From Bacteroidales bacterium (lineage in GTDB: Bacteria; Bacteroidota; Bacteroidia; Bacteroidales; JAADGE01): DNA of 39,396 nucleotides. Under the pieces are notes generated by a model that ran no database searches, was not told the DNA's origin, and saw only the letters and a list, made by a program, of their open reading frames with translations. The first letter of the stretch is position 1; every line of letters starts with the position of its first letter. The position numbers and the translations under genes were made by a program. The stretch spans positions 1 through 39,396 of the forward strand of contig JAOZLS010000004.1 of the NCBI GenBank assembly GCA_029934705.1, given 5' to 3'. Shown here piece by piece: positions 1 to 10,088 of this stretch.

Positions 1-212
1 CTATAATAAATCTGAATATAAAACACACTTTGCGAAAGCAATTAAATAATTTCATTATCAAAAACTATTGATTTTAATATAATTTTATTGATTACAAAAA
101 ATCATAGCTGTGTACCAAAATGCGTGCCTTGTCAGATTTAAAAACGACTTGATTTAACGCAACAACTTGACTGCTAGATGACTTTTATTGCAATATAAGA
201 TGCGACCCCCTG

Positions 213-228
213 CCCCCTTAAAAGGGGG
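213..228. repeat. GC-rich palindrome CCCCCTTAAAAGGGGG (REP-like intergenic element)
   Basis: 7-bp perfect stem CCCCCTT/AAGGGGG with 2-nt centre, preceded by GACCCCCTG; strong GC contrast with AT-rich flanks. Confidence 0.5.
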
Positions 229-430
229 AATTAAGACGTTTTATAAAATATAAGATTTCAAAATGAGTAAAACTTATTATAAAGAAAAAACCGATAATAA
301 AATAATTCTTTACTTTTTTGTGAATCATTAATTTATAGAACTTTGCCAAAATTTTTCTATAAATAACTGTTTTTTCTTCTATATAATTGTTAAAATTATT
401 TATAATTTTTCATTCTTTTCTTTTATAACA

Positions 431-438
431 TACATTTG
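431..438 (+). promoter_or_regulatory. possible Bacteroidota -7 element TACATTTG upstream of the DUF5686 gene
   Basis: Matches TAnnTTTG consensus 15 nt before the ATG at 453; no clear -33 TTTG. Confidence 0.3.
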
Positions 439-452
439 CAAAAAAAAAACTT

Positions 453-2978
453 ATGAACTATATAAAAATATTTTTTGCAATATTAGTATTCACTCTAATA
501 AGCAAAACAACATTTTCGGCAACAATTTCGGGTAAAATAACCGACTCGCAATTAAATAACTTATCGTTTGCTACAATTTATGTTAAAAATACAACTTATG
601 GCGTATCGGCAGATTATAATGGAAATTATTTTATTGAACTAAAAGCTGGAACCTACACTTTAATATACAGCTTTTTAGGTTATCAACCAGTGGAGAAAAT
701 TGTTACTATTAAAGAAAAGGAAAAATTAATATTGGATGCTTCTCTTACAAAACTAGATGTGCAAATAACTGAAATACAAGTTGTATCGGACAGAAAAAAA
801 CTAGGTAAAATTATTATTGATAAAGCCCGAAAAAACAGACGAACTTATCTTACTAGCGTAAATAATTATAAATGCAAATCGTATATAAAAACATCTATTG
901 AAAATGAATATCGAAAAAATATAATAGATAGTTTAAAAACGAGCAAAGACTTAAACTCATATTTAAAAAAAGAAAAACTTAATTTAGTTGAATATGTGGC
1001 AGAGACATACTATAAAAAGCCAAATAAATTTAAAGAAAATATTATTGCATATCATAACTATACCGAAGAAAAGCCACCAGGAATGGTTATGAGCGTTGGT
1101 GTAGAATATGGCGAACACGAAATTGCTCCTCAGCAACACCATTCGGAAGATCCTTACATTTTCTATAAAAACTCAACTAGTGGTAACTTTAATTTTTACA
1201 AAAACTTATTAAACTTTCCTGTATTATGCGAACAACCAATAGTTTCGCCAATTGCAGCTAACGCTCCCCTATTCTATCGCTATAATTTTGAATATTCGTT
1301 TATTCAAGATAGTGTTAAAATAAATAAAATTAATATTATCCCAAATAACAAAATTGATGCACTATTTTATGGTAGTATTTATATTGAAGACAGTACTTGG
1401 GCAGTTGTTTCGGTTGATTTATCGATAAATGAAAAAGCTCTAACTCTCTACCAAAATTTCAATATAATTCAAAATTATAATAAAATTGCCGATAGTATTT
1501 ATTTACCTGTAAGAACCGATATTACATACACCATTAAAGGCGATGATGGCAAAATATTAGGAAATACAAAAATTATTAATGAAGATTATATAGTAAACAA
1601 AGAAATTGATGCAAAAATTTTTAGTAATGAAGTTATAACATACAAAGTTGATGCTTTTGATCAAGACTCAAGTTACTGGGAAAAGAACAGACCTATAACT
1701 CTAAAAACCAAAGAATTAAACTTCATACAAAAAAGTGATAGCATTCAAGAATATTATATTAGCGATGAATTTTTAGATAAACAAGACTCTATTTTTAACC
1801 GTATAAGTTTGTGGACTCCACTTTTTGGTATAGGGCACAGAAACCACTACACAGGAACCGAGATTTTTCTGGGCGGACTTATGGAACAGGTTGTTCCTTT
1901 TGGCGTTGGCGGTTATAGGCATAAACTTCCTTTAAGATTTAATAAGGATTTAAAAAATGGAATGTTCTGGGAAAATAAAATAAACATTGACTACGGCTTT
2001 GTTAATAAAGACTTAAAAGGGAAAGCTGGTATAGGTTTAACATATTTACCAAAGAAATTTGTACGAACATATATTGAAGTAGGCGATTATTACGACTTAA
2101 TAAATAATTACGCATCGGTAGAACAGAGTTTTAGCCGAAGTAACTATGCTCGTAATAAAACATTTAATATTCGCCAAAGAATCGAAATATTTAATGGACT
2201 ATTTGCCGAACTTGGTTTTACATACTCAAAACAAATTCCTATAACAGATATGCAGCTATCCGAATGGTCGAAAAAACTATTTGGTGAATTAAACGAACCT
2301 ATTGATTTTGAAGAATATACAAAAACAGAATTTACATTAGAACTAAAATACAGAATTGGACAAAAATATATTATCAAAAAGAATAAAAAGATAATTATAG
2401 GAGACGATTTTCCTGAAATAAATTTTATTTACAAAAAGGGAATACCAAATTTGTTAGCTAGTGAAGTAAACTACGATTATTTTGAAATTGGAGCTAAAGA
2501 TATAATGAAACTAGCAAGGTTTGGCGAATCGCGTTGGCAAATTAGGGCAGGAATTTTTACAAATAAAGAAAACTTACGTCTGCTTGAGCATAAATATTTT
2601 AGAGGTTCAGATTCATATTTTTTCTCAAATCCTGTAAATTCATTACAACTTTTAGATGTTACTTTTAATACAAATAATGAGTTTTTACAAGCAAATTATA
2701 TACACCATTTTAATGGTACAATTTTAAATAAAGTTCCTTTATTCAAGTATTTAAAACTATCGTTAGCCGCAGGAGCAAGCACATTAAACATACCCGAGCA
2801 AAATTTTTATCATTTTGAAATGTTTGGTGGAATAGAAAAGGTTTTTAGAATAAAAAAGCAACTTTTTAGGTTTGGTGCTTATGCAGTAACAGCCGACAAT
2901 ACAATTTCGGCTGCTAATACTAGAATTAAAATTGGTATCAGCTTTTTTAATTCTTACACTAATAAATGGGGATTTTAA
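453..2978 (+). CDS. DUF5686 / carboxypeptidase-like regulatory domain outer-membrane protein
   Basis: Signal peptide, N-terminal CarbopepD_reg-like domain (GKITDSQLNNLSFATIYVKNTTYGVSADYNGNYFIELKAGTYTLIYSFLGYQ), long C-terminal beta-rich region. Confidence 0.85.
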   Translation: MNYIKIFFAILVFTLISKTTFSATISGKITDSQLNNLSFATIYVKNTTYGVSADYNGNYFIELKAGTYTLIYSFLGYQPVEKIVTIKEKEKLILDASLTKLDVQITEIQVVSDRKKLGKIIIDKARKNRRTYLTSVNNYKCKSYIKTSIENEYRKNIIDSLKTSKDLNSYLKKEKLNLVEYVAETYYKKPNKFKENIIAYHNYTEEKPPGMVMSVGVEYGEHEIAPQQHHSEDPYIFYKNSTSGNFNFYKNLLNFPVLCEQPIVSPIAANAPLFYRYNFEYSFIQDSVKINKINIIPNNKIDALFYGSIYIEDSTWAVVSVDLSINEKALTLYQNFNIIQNYNKIADSIYLPVRTDITYTIKGDDGKILGNTKIINEDYIVNKEIDAKIFSNEVITYKVDAFDQDSSYWEKNRPITLKTKELNFIQKSDSIQEYYISDEFLDKQDSIFNRISLWTPLFGIGHRNHYTGTEIFLGGLMEQVVPFGVGGYRHKLPLRFNKDLKNGMFWENKINIDYGFVNKDLKGKAGIGLTYLPKKFVRTYIEVGDYYDLINNYASVEQSFSRSNYARNKTFNIRQRIEIFNGLFAELGFTYSKQIPITDMQLSEWSKKLFGELNEPIDFEEYTKTEFTLELKYRIGQKYIIKKNKKIIIGDDFPEINFIYKKGIPNLLASEVNYDYFEIGAKDIMKLARFGESRWQIRAGIFTNKENLRLLEHKYFRGSDSYFFSNPVNSLQLLDVTFNTNNEFLQANYIHHFNGTILNKVPLFKYLKLSLAAGASTLNIPEQNFYHFEMFGGIEKVFRIKKQLFRFGAYAVTADNTISAANTRIKIGISFFNSYTNKWGF

Positions 2979-3048
2979 AATAAAATTAATTTATGTTTTT
3001 TATATCGTCAAGAATTTATTTTCTTTGCAAAATCTTAAAATTTAAAGA

Positions 3049-3561
3049 ATGAAAAGTATTAAGTTAATTTCATTTATAATTTCATTTATTTTTATAAATA
3101 CAGCTTTTTCAGCTGAAGGTATAATTAATAAAACAGATTGCAACCCTCAAGTCGTTAGTGACACATGTGATGTCATTTATTTTAAAAATGGTACGACTCA
3201 AAATGCAAAAATTATTGAAATTACAGAAACAGAAATTAAATATAAATATTGCAATAACCCTAATGGACCTTTAATAACTATTTTTAAACACAAAGTATAT
3301 AAAATATCCTATAAAAATGGAGAATCAGAGTTTATTGAAACAACTAAAAATAAATTCGAAGCCTTATCAATTATTAGTTTTATAGCTGGTTTAGGTGGGC
3401 TTTTTTATTTTGGAATAATACTTGGTGTTGCTTCTATTATATTAGGAAAAATAGCGATTGATAAAACAAAAAAAAATTATAAAAGAGGTAGAAAATTAGC
3501 AATAGCTTCAATTATAATTGGTGCTATTGATATTATAGGTGTTATTGTCTTTTTTTTATAA
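3049..3561 (+). CDS. hypothetical secreted/membrane protein with two C-terminal TM segments (DUF4190-like)
   Basis: ORF with signal peptide, 'NAKIIEITETEIKYKYC' segment, C-terminal hydrophobic helices. Confidence 0.6.
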   Translation: MKSIKLISFIISFIFINTAFSAEGIINKTDCNPQVVSDTCDVIYFKNGTTQNAKIIEITETEIKYKYCNNPNGPLITIFKHKVYKISYKNGESEFIETTKNKFEALSIISFIAGLGGLFYFGIILGVASIILGKIAIDKTKKNYKRGRKLAIASIIIGAIDIIGVIVFFL

Positions 3562-3623
3562 AGATAAAATATTTGTCCTTTTTATAAACGTTATATTAAT
3601 GTAAATAAATACTTAAGAGTAGT

Positions 3624-3968
3624 CTAAATAGTTGCAAAAAAACTATTAAGTTCTGCTTTATTTTTAAATGTTGTTACAGGAACATCTTCAAATTTTCTTC
3701 TATTTGAAGTTTCTGTTTTTCGAACAGCAGAAAACATTGCACTCACATTAATATTTGTATTTATAATATCGATATTCAAATTATTAGTTTTTGTAAACTT
3801 TATAAATTCATGAGCAAAAGACCTTGAAATAAAAGTAATTTTAGAAAAATCAAAAGTGATATCCTTGCCTTTTATACTAAAATCGACCTGATTTTTTAAT
3901 ATACTAATTGATTTCCGACTAGATATAAAAGCTGGATAATAGTCTTTTATGTTTATTATTTTTTTCAT
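3624..3968 (-). CDS. STAS-like domain protein (DUF4325 family)
   Basis: Short ORF with 'GKDITFDFSKITFISRSFAHEFIKF' STAS-like motif; downstream of a HATPase gene on the same strand. Confidence 0.65.
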   Translation of the reverse strand: MKKIINIKDYYPAFISSRKSISILKNQVDFSIKGKDITFDFSKITFISRSFAHEFIKFTKTNNLNIDIINTNINVSAMFSAVRKTETSNRRKFEDVPVTTFKNKAELNSFFATI

Positions 3969-4043
3969 AAGAAAAACTTTTTTTTTGTATAAAGAGCTCT
4001 ATAGAGTTTACAAGTTTACAACTATTAATATGAATATACAAAA

Positions 4044-4943
4044 TTATTCTAAATATGAATATAATTTAAAATTATCTGGTATATTTTTTGGTATTCGTAA
4101 TGCAAGCATTGTTCCTTTCCATTTAAACGAATTTTGTATATTTGTTATTGTTTCATTTTGAGATGTCCAAACATAAAAAGCTGAACCTGAAAATAAAAAA
4201 TATTTTCCTTTTAACCCTTCAACTAACATACGGCGAGTAGTACTTATACCAAAACCTCTTTCTTTCATATCTTTTGTACTTCGTCCATTTATAGCATTTT
4301 GCATAGCTTTAATATCCGTATCAATCTCAGTAAACCCAAAATCTTTATATGTTTGAAGTATGCCCTTTCCTGTGTCAACAATACAAATATCCAAAAATCC
4401 TTTTTGTGGATAATTTTGAACCATAAGCCAACCATTATCAACATTAGCATGGTCAGTAATATTATCAATAGTTTCTGTTAACAAATAACTTAAAACAGAA
4501 ACTATATTTCCTGTTAAATTCAACTGATTATTAAGAATCTTTGAAAAAACAGTTAACAATTGTTCTCTTTCTGTAGAAGAAACAGTTCTCGTAGGAATTA
4601 CACATATAGGTAAATAAGTTTTAAATGAAAATGTTTTTAATTTATCTCTCCATAGGCTATTATTTAATGAGTTTAAACCTTCTGGAAAAAGCAGATAACT
4701 AAAATATTCTCGAATATTAGTATTTAATTCAATATTAACTTTTATACCTGATTGTTTCTTATAGTTAATTATACTTGCAACTGGTAATAAAAAAAAAGGA
4801 AATGCAAAATTTACTTCTTTTAAATCAAATATAAATTCATTTTCATTTTCTGCATTATTAATTTGTTGTAAAAAATCAGTAAGTACCCTAAAAGAAGCTC
4901 CCATACTATCATCTAAAGGTTGTTTAATCTTAATTGTTATCAT
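4044..4943 (-). CDS. ATP-binding protein with GHKL/HATPase domain (anti-sigma/histidine-kinase-like)
   Basis: N-box-like 'LLTETIDNITDHA', 'IVDTGKGI', 'ERGFGISTTRRM' glycine-rich motif. Confidence 0.75.
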   Translation of the reverse strand: MITIKIKQPLDDSMGASFRVLTDFLQQINNAENENEFIFDLKEVNFAFPFFLLPVASIINYKKQSGIKVNIELNTNIREYFSYLLFPEGLNSLNNSLWRDKLKTFSFKTYLPICVIPTRTVSSTEREQLLTVFSKILNNQLNLTGNIVSVLSYLLTETIDNITDHANVDNGWLMVQNYPQKGFLDICIVDTGKGILQTYKDFGFTEIDTDIKAMQNAINGRSTKDMKERGFGISTTRRMLVEGLKGKYFLFSGSAFYVWTSQNETITNIQNSFKWKGTMLALRIPKNIPDNFKLYSYLE

Positions 4944-5011
4944 CTATTTTTGCATATATATTTATAGCTTTTTCTACTTAAACCGCAACCTAAATTAAGC
5001 AATTATAAGCT

Positions 5012-5869
5012 TTATTCACTCTTAATTACTTTAACAACTTTTCCTTTTTCATAAATTTTTGTTGAAATTAATTTGCCTGATGCATCATATATAAAATGCT
5101 TACCTTCTTGTAAATAACCATTTAAAAAGTAACCATCTTTTTCAATTTTTCGTTGTCTATTATAGAAAGTATGATAACCATTACCATCAAAAACTCCGAC
5201 ATTAGTATCATTATTTTCACTGTTGTTAACTACACTATTTTCGCTATTATTAACAACATTAGCATCGTCAGTTTTAATTTGTTTTTGCTCATAAGTTTTA
5301 ATAGAAGCTCCATCACATTGTCCGTTGGCAAAAACTTTTTCTGTTTTAACTTCGCCATTTTCATAGTACTCAGTAATAGTTCCAGATTCTTTTCCGCCCT
5401 TCCAATTTCCTTCTATTTTTACTTTACCATTTTTATGATAATATTTTTGTACACCACTACGTTCGCCATTTTCATTATACGACCAATCGTAAGAAACTTG
5501 TCCATTTTCGTAATACGACTTATATTTTCCTACCCATTTATTATGCTCCCAAATTCCTTCCTCAGAAATTTGTCCATTTTTATAATAAACTTTTGCAGGT
5601 CCTTTTTTCCTATTATTTTTATATGTTATTTCCGATTTTATTTTTCCTCCTTCAAAATAAAACTTCCAAATACCTTGTTTTAAACCATCAACATAATTAC
5701 CATTACTGTTAATATTTACTGAATCCTTATTAATAAAAACCCAATATTTTTGCTTTAAATTATTTGCATCAGTAATATTAACAGTATCGCCTTTCCACAG
5801 TTTAAACGACTGGGAATAAAGGCTTAACGAAATGAAAATAAAGGCTATAAATAGTATGTTTTTTTTCAC
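5012..5869 (-). CDS. toxin-antitoxin system YwqK family antitoxin-like / MORN-like repeat protein
   Basis: Signal peptide and repeats of 'YYENGQ...G.W..G' type. Confidence 0.75.
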   Translation of the reverse strand: MKKNILFIAFIFISLSLYSQSFKLWKGDTVNITDANNLKQKYWVFINKDSVNINSNGNYVDGLKQGIWKFYFEGGKIKSEITYKNNRKKGPAKVYYKNGQISEEGIWEHNKWVGKYKSYYENGQVSYDWSYNENGERSGVQKYYHKNGKVKIEGNWKGGKESGTITEYYENGEVKTEKVFANGQCDGASIKTYEQKQIKTDDANVVNNSENSVVNNSENNDTNVGVFDGNGYHTFYNRQRKIEKDGYFLNGYLQEGKHFIYDASGKLISTKIYEKGKVVKVIKSE

Positions 5870-5931
5870 AGTTATATTTTTTATTTAAAAACTTATACGC
5901 TTTTTATATATTAAATGTTCCAACAACAATA

Positions 5932-8091
5932 TTAATTGCATAATATTTTGACTTGTTCGGCTGCTAATAAATCGCCACGATTTGCTAATTCTTGATAATC
6001 GTTGCAAGCTTCTTTTATTTTTCCTTGCTTTCTATAACAATATGCTCTATAATTATATGCCGAGTTCATATTTGGGCTATTATTTATTACAAATGTTAAA
6101 TCGCTTATTGCTTCATCGTATTTTTGTAATCTTTCGTAAGCTATTGCTCTATTATAGTATCCTGTAATAAAACCTTCTTTTATCGAAATCGCTTTATTAT
6201 AATCAACTATTGCTTCATTATATAATTTTAAACCTGCTTTTGCTAAACCTTTATTTGAATATAATACTTCGGATGTATTATTCATTGATTCTGCTATATT
6301 AAAATCCTTTAAAGCTTCGTTAAAATCATTCATTTTACCTTTTATTATTCCTCTATTTATATAGAATAAATAATTGGTATTATCCATAGATATGGCAATA
6401 TCCATATCGAGCAAAGCATTGGTAAAATACAATAATTCGGCTTTTGCATTTGCTCTATAATGATAGGCATCGGCCGATGTTTGATTAAATTTTATTGCAT
6501 TTGTAAAATCTGAAATAGATAATTTTAGCAATATAGTATCACCTCTATTTTTTGATAATTCAAACCTGCTTACTCCCCTATTATAAAATGCACTAAAATA
6601 ATCGGGTTTGCCGTTTATTGCATTTGTAAAATAATCAATTGCAGCTAATCGATGTTTTAAAGATAATTCATGCTCATTATTATCTGTTAATATTTTTGCT
6701 TCTTTTTCGTTATAACTTCCTAAATTATTCCAAGCTACTACAGATTTTGGAGACTTTTGAACAGTATCGGTCCACAAAGTAAGACTATTTTCCCAAGCAA
6801 AAGTTCTAAAATAAGTAAGCGTTCCAAGCATTACAATATATAAACCTAATACAATAAATGCAGTTTTTTTAAGTTCTGGCTTATTTTCAATTAATTTAAC
6901 AACAAGTATTGCTATAAGAAGAAAAAAACCAATGGATGGGATATATGCATATCTATCGGCGTGCATTGCACTTCCTACAGGTATAAATTGTAAGAGTAAA
7001 ATAATATTTATTATAAAAAAGCCAATTGTAAAAGCTATTTTTATATTTTTCTTTATAAAATAGAAGAATAAAAATACAATAGTTAGAGCTGGTATTAAAT
7101 ATAATGAAAAATAAGATGGTAAAGTTTTATGAATAATATCAGGATATGGGTTTATTGCCGATAAATTTATTGGTAAAATAAGTTGATGTACATAAGTTAC
7201 AAAGGCATAAGCTGCAATTATTATCCTTTGGCCAAAGGTATAAGCTTCTTCAGAAACAATAGCTCCACTACCCTCTTGGGCATTTATTGCAATTAGTCCA
7301 AAATATACTGCTAATGCTAAAAATGGAATTTTCTCTAATAATAATTTTATATCTAATAAATTTCTTTGTCGTAAAAAATCTATTGCAAAAAGAGTTATTG
7401 CCAGCGAAACAGCCTGACCTTTAGACAGTAATGATAACACAAAAAGGAATAATGCTAAAATATAAAATTGAAGTTTTTTTGTATCAATATATCTAACATA
7501 ACTTATTAGCGATATAATAAAAAACAAAGCATACAAAACATCTTTTCTTTCCGAAACCCATGCAACCGACTCAACATGAAGTGTATGCACTCCAAATAAT
7601 AAGCCTGCTATTATAGCAATATTCAAATTATTAAAAAGAAAATATGCTAAAAAGAAAACTGCTATACTAACAAATATATGTAGTAAAATATTTATAAAAT
7701 GAAAAATAAAAGGATTAAAACCTCCCTGTCCATCATCGCCAGCAATAGCATAATCAATTGAAAGACTAATCATTGCCAAAGGATGATAGTTTCCCATGTA
7801 ATATGTATCGGTAGAAAAAAGTTCTTTTATATTTTCAGAAGATAAATCTTGTAAATACGGGTTTTCTTCTATGTAATGATTATCGTCCCAGGTTGTAAGT
7901 TGGTTATTAAATGCTTGATAATACGAGATTGTAGTTAAAAGCGTAATTATAAATATCCAAAAAATAAATATTTTAACAGAAGGCTTATCTTGCAAATTAA
8001 GACTATTTTTTAAACCTGAATTAATCTGCTTTTTTTTAGACTTACCAATAGTAGTAGTTATTTTATTATCTTTATTTTTTTGGCGTTTCAT
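5932..8091 (-). CDS. polytopic membrane protein with C-terminal TPR repeats (TMTC/O-mannosyltransferase-like)
   Basis: 'TWDDNHYIEENPYLQ', 'GNYHPLAMISLSIDYA', 'GVHTLHVESVAWVSERKDVLYALFFIISL', then about six TPR units. Confidence 0.75.
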   Translation of the reverse strand: MKRQKNKDNKITTTIGKSKKKQINSGLKNSLNLQDKPSVKIFIFWIFIITLLTTISYYQAFNNQLTTWDDNHYIEENPYLQDLSSENIKELFSTDTYYMGNYHPLAMISLSIDYAIAGDDGQGGFNPFIFHFINILLHIFVSIAVFFLAYFLFNNLNIAIIAGLLFGVHTLHVESVAWVSERKDVLYALFFIISLISYVRYIDTKKLQFYILALFLFVLSLLSKGQAVSLAITLFAIDFLRQRNLLDIKLLLEKIPFLALAVYFGLIAINAQEGSGAIVSEEAYTFGQRIIIAAYAFVTYVHQLILPINLSAINPYPDIIHKTLPSYFSLYLIPALTIVFLFFYFIKKNIKIAFTIGFFIINIILLLQFIPVGSAMHADRYAYIPSIGFFLLIAILVVKLIENKPELKKTAFIVLGLYIVMLGTLTYFRTFAWENSLTLWTDTVQKSPKSVVAWNNLGSYNEKEAKILTDNNEHELSLKHRLAAIDYFTNAINGKPDYFSAFYNRGVSRFELSKNRGDTILLKLSISDFTNAIKFNQTSADAYHYRANAKAELLYFTNALLDMDIAISMDNTNYLFYINRGIIKGKMNDFNEALKDFNIAESMNNTSEVLYSNKGLAKAGLKLYNEAIVDYNKAISIKEGFITGYYNRAIAYERLQKYDEAISDLTFVINNSPNMNSAYNYRAYCYRKQGKIKEACNDYQELANRGDLLAAEQVKILCN

Positions 8092-8120
8092 ACAAAAACG
8101 GTTTTTCCTATTTTTTAATT

Positions 8121-8555
8121 TTAATATTTATACTCCATCATATAATGTTCTATATCAGCTTCAACAAATTTTTCGCCTTTTTTTTCGAAATTATGAGCTT
8201 CATAAAAACTAACAGCAGAAACTTGTGCATACATATATAATTTTTTCTTAGACAAAGTTAATTCCTCCAAAATATATCTTAATAAAACCGATGCTAAGGA
8301 TTTTCCTCTAAACTTTTTTAAAGTTGCAAAACGTTCAAGCTTAACTCCTTCACTAGTTTCGCGCCAACGTGCAGTACAAACGGGCTTATCGTCATAATAA
8401 ACTAAATAATGTACAGCTTCATCATCTAAGCCATCATATTCCAAAAATTTATCAACACCTTGTTCTTCTATAAAAACCTTATGCCTTATCCTAAAAGCAT
8501 CTTTTAGTAATGCTGGTTTATCTTTGGTAAAACTTTCAATTCGTATTGTTAGCAT
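8121..8555 (-). CDS. GNAT family N-acetyltransferase (ElaA-like)
   Basis: 'AFRIRHKVFIEEQGV', 'ERFATLKKFRGKSLASVLL' acetyl-CoA-binding motif. Confidence 0.85.
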   Translation of the reverse strand: MLTIRIESFTKDKPALLKDAFRIRHKVFIEEQGVDKFLEYDGLDDEAVHYLVYYDDKPVCTARWRETSEGVKLERFATLKKFRGKSLASVLLRYILEELTLSKKKLYMYAQVSAVSFYEAHNFEKKGEKFVEADIEHYMMEYKY

Positions 8556-8608
8556 AATTAAATTTTCAATAGTTTAAATAAATCCGTAAAGTTTATTTTA
8601 TCCAAAAT

Positions 8609-9415
8609 TTATAAAAAATCTTTTATCAATTCATTTGAATAATCCCATAATTTAGTTTGAATATCCTTATCATAACTAACAGGGTTACTTTGCATTGGTC
8701 GTCCGTTTTCTAAATATAAACCTGATGTATTATTTAAAACTTCGGATGTTCCTGCATAAAATAAATTTTGTACTCCCTGACTTAAAGGTCCTCCACCCGT
8801 CCAGGCAGAATTTAATAATTTGGTATCAATAACACCTGGATGCAAAGAGTTTACTGTTACAGGAAAGTCTGCAAAAACATCAGCCAACTTATTCGTAAAT
8901 AAAATATTACATAATTTTGAAAGTGCGTAAGAAGAGTTACCATTATATGATTTTTCGCCTTGCAGGTTTTCAAAATCTATTGATGATGAGTGAATCATTG
9001 AACTAACATTAATAATTCGTGAGTTTTCATTATTTTTAAATAAATCCTGAATTTTTAATGTTAAAAGCTGTGCCGACAAATGATTTACTTGAAAACAAAG
9101 TTCATTATTATCCTCTGTTATAACTCTTTCATGCGAAAAAAGTCCAGCATTATTATAAAATAAATCTATTTTATCAAATTTAGAGTTTATTATGTTTGCC
9201 ATTTCTACAACTTGCTTAAAAGAAGAAAAATCTGCTGTAACTCCAAATATTTTAGAATTACCAGTTTGCGAAATAATTTCACTTACAGTATTTGCAACTC
9301 TTGCTTTATCTCTTCCATGTACAATAACTGTTGCTTCTTTTTTAGCAAACTCTTTTGCTGTTGCTTTGCCTATTCCGTCGGTTGCTCCGGTTATTAATAT
9401 TACTTTGTTCTGCAT
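8609..9415 (-). CDS. SDR family NAD(P)-dependent oxidoreductase
   Basis: 'ITGATDGIGKATA', 'NNAG', 'YALSKLCN' Rossmann and catalytic motifs. Confidence 0.9.
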   Translation of the reverse strand: MQNKVILITGATDGIGKATAKEFAKKEATVIVHGRDKARVANTVSEIISQTGNSKIFGVTADFSSFKQVVEMANIINSKFDKIDLFYNNAGLFSHERVITEDNNELCFQVNHLSAQLLTLKIQDLFKNNENSRIINVSSMIHSSSIDFENLQGEKSYNGNSSYALSKLCNILFTNKLADVFADFPVTVNSLHPGVIDTKLLNSAWTGGGPLSQGVQNLFYAGTSEVLNNTSGLYLENGRPMQSNPVSYDKDIQTKLWDYSNELIKDFL

Positions 9416-9524
9416 TATTTCTTTTTATGTAAACTAGTTATTATCAATTTAATCCATGTTATTCATGGCTTTTTAATATAATTTTAGTGTATCGAAATAC
9501 CTTTATTCGGTAAAAATACAATTT

Positions 9525-10067
9525 TTAAAATATTCTTCTTACTTTTTTCATATAATTTAGATATTCGTTACCATACTGCTCTATACATGCTTTTTCTTCT
9601 TCCTTCATTATTAATATTGAATTTATAAAGTAAAAAACATTAAATATAAACAATATTATTGAATTTGAAGAAATTGAAATTCCTAAAAAAATTATAAAGA
9701 AACTTAAATAAATGGGATGCCTTGATATTCTGTAAATACCCGATGTTACGACTTTATCATATTCTGATATTGCAAAATAAAATATTGAAAGTGAATATGC
9801 TATAAATCCTAATAAAAAAATTGCTAAACCAATGTATAAAAATATTTTATTAGATGAATAAGGCAAAAACACTGGCAATAACATTAAAAACCAGTAAAAT
9901 GTTTTATTTATTAGGGTTGAATATCTTAATTTTGGTTGATTTATAAACCGAGATAAATTATAACGTGGTATAAGTAAAACCATTACCGTTGATGATACTA
10001 AAACTAAAAGTGGTAACAACCACATATTTTGAAATGAAATACTAAAATTTGGTAATAAAAAATCCAT
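9525..10067 (-). CDS. isoprenylcysteine carboxylmethyltransferase-family / PEMT-like integral membrane methyltransferase
   Basis: 'GIYRISRHPIYLSFF' and C-terminal 'EEEKACIEQYGNEYLNYMKKVRR'. Confidence 0.75.
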   Translation of the reverse strand: MDFLLPNFSISFQNMWLLPLLVLVSSTVMVLLIPRYNLSRFINQPKLRYSTLINKTFYWFLMLLPVFLPYSSNKIFLYIGLAIFLLGFIAYSLSIFYFAISEYDKVVTSGIYRISRHPIYLSFFIIFLGISISSNSIILFIFNVFYFINSILIMKEEEKACIEQYGNEYLNYMKKVRRIF

Positions 10068-10088
10068 TTAATTATTTCTTTAAATTTA

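Noticed and set aside
2144-2377. 77-aa minus-strand ORF inside the DUF5686 gene, and similar short antisense ORFs (4299-4481, 5153-5683, 9192-9437, 12483-12740, 14033-14287, 16577-16822, 25763-26101, 27764-27958, 34143-34493, 35723-35950, 37537-37728)
   Set aside because: Shadow ORFs opposite well-supported genes, with low-complexity or non-family-like translations.
4405-4413. Perfect DnaA-box-like TGTGGATAA
   Set aside because: Single copy inside the HATPase coding sequence; no cluster, so expected by chance.
5012-5869. YwqK-type annotation as a true toxin-antitoxin system
   Set aside because: No toxin partner is adjacent and the protein carries a signal peptide; the family name is inherited from database naming.
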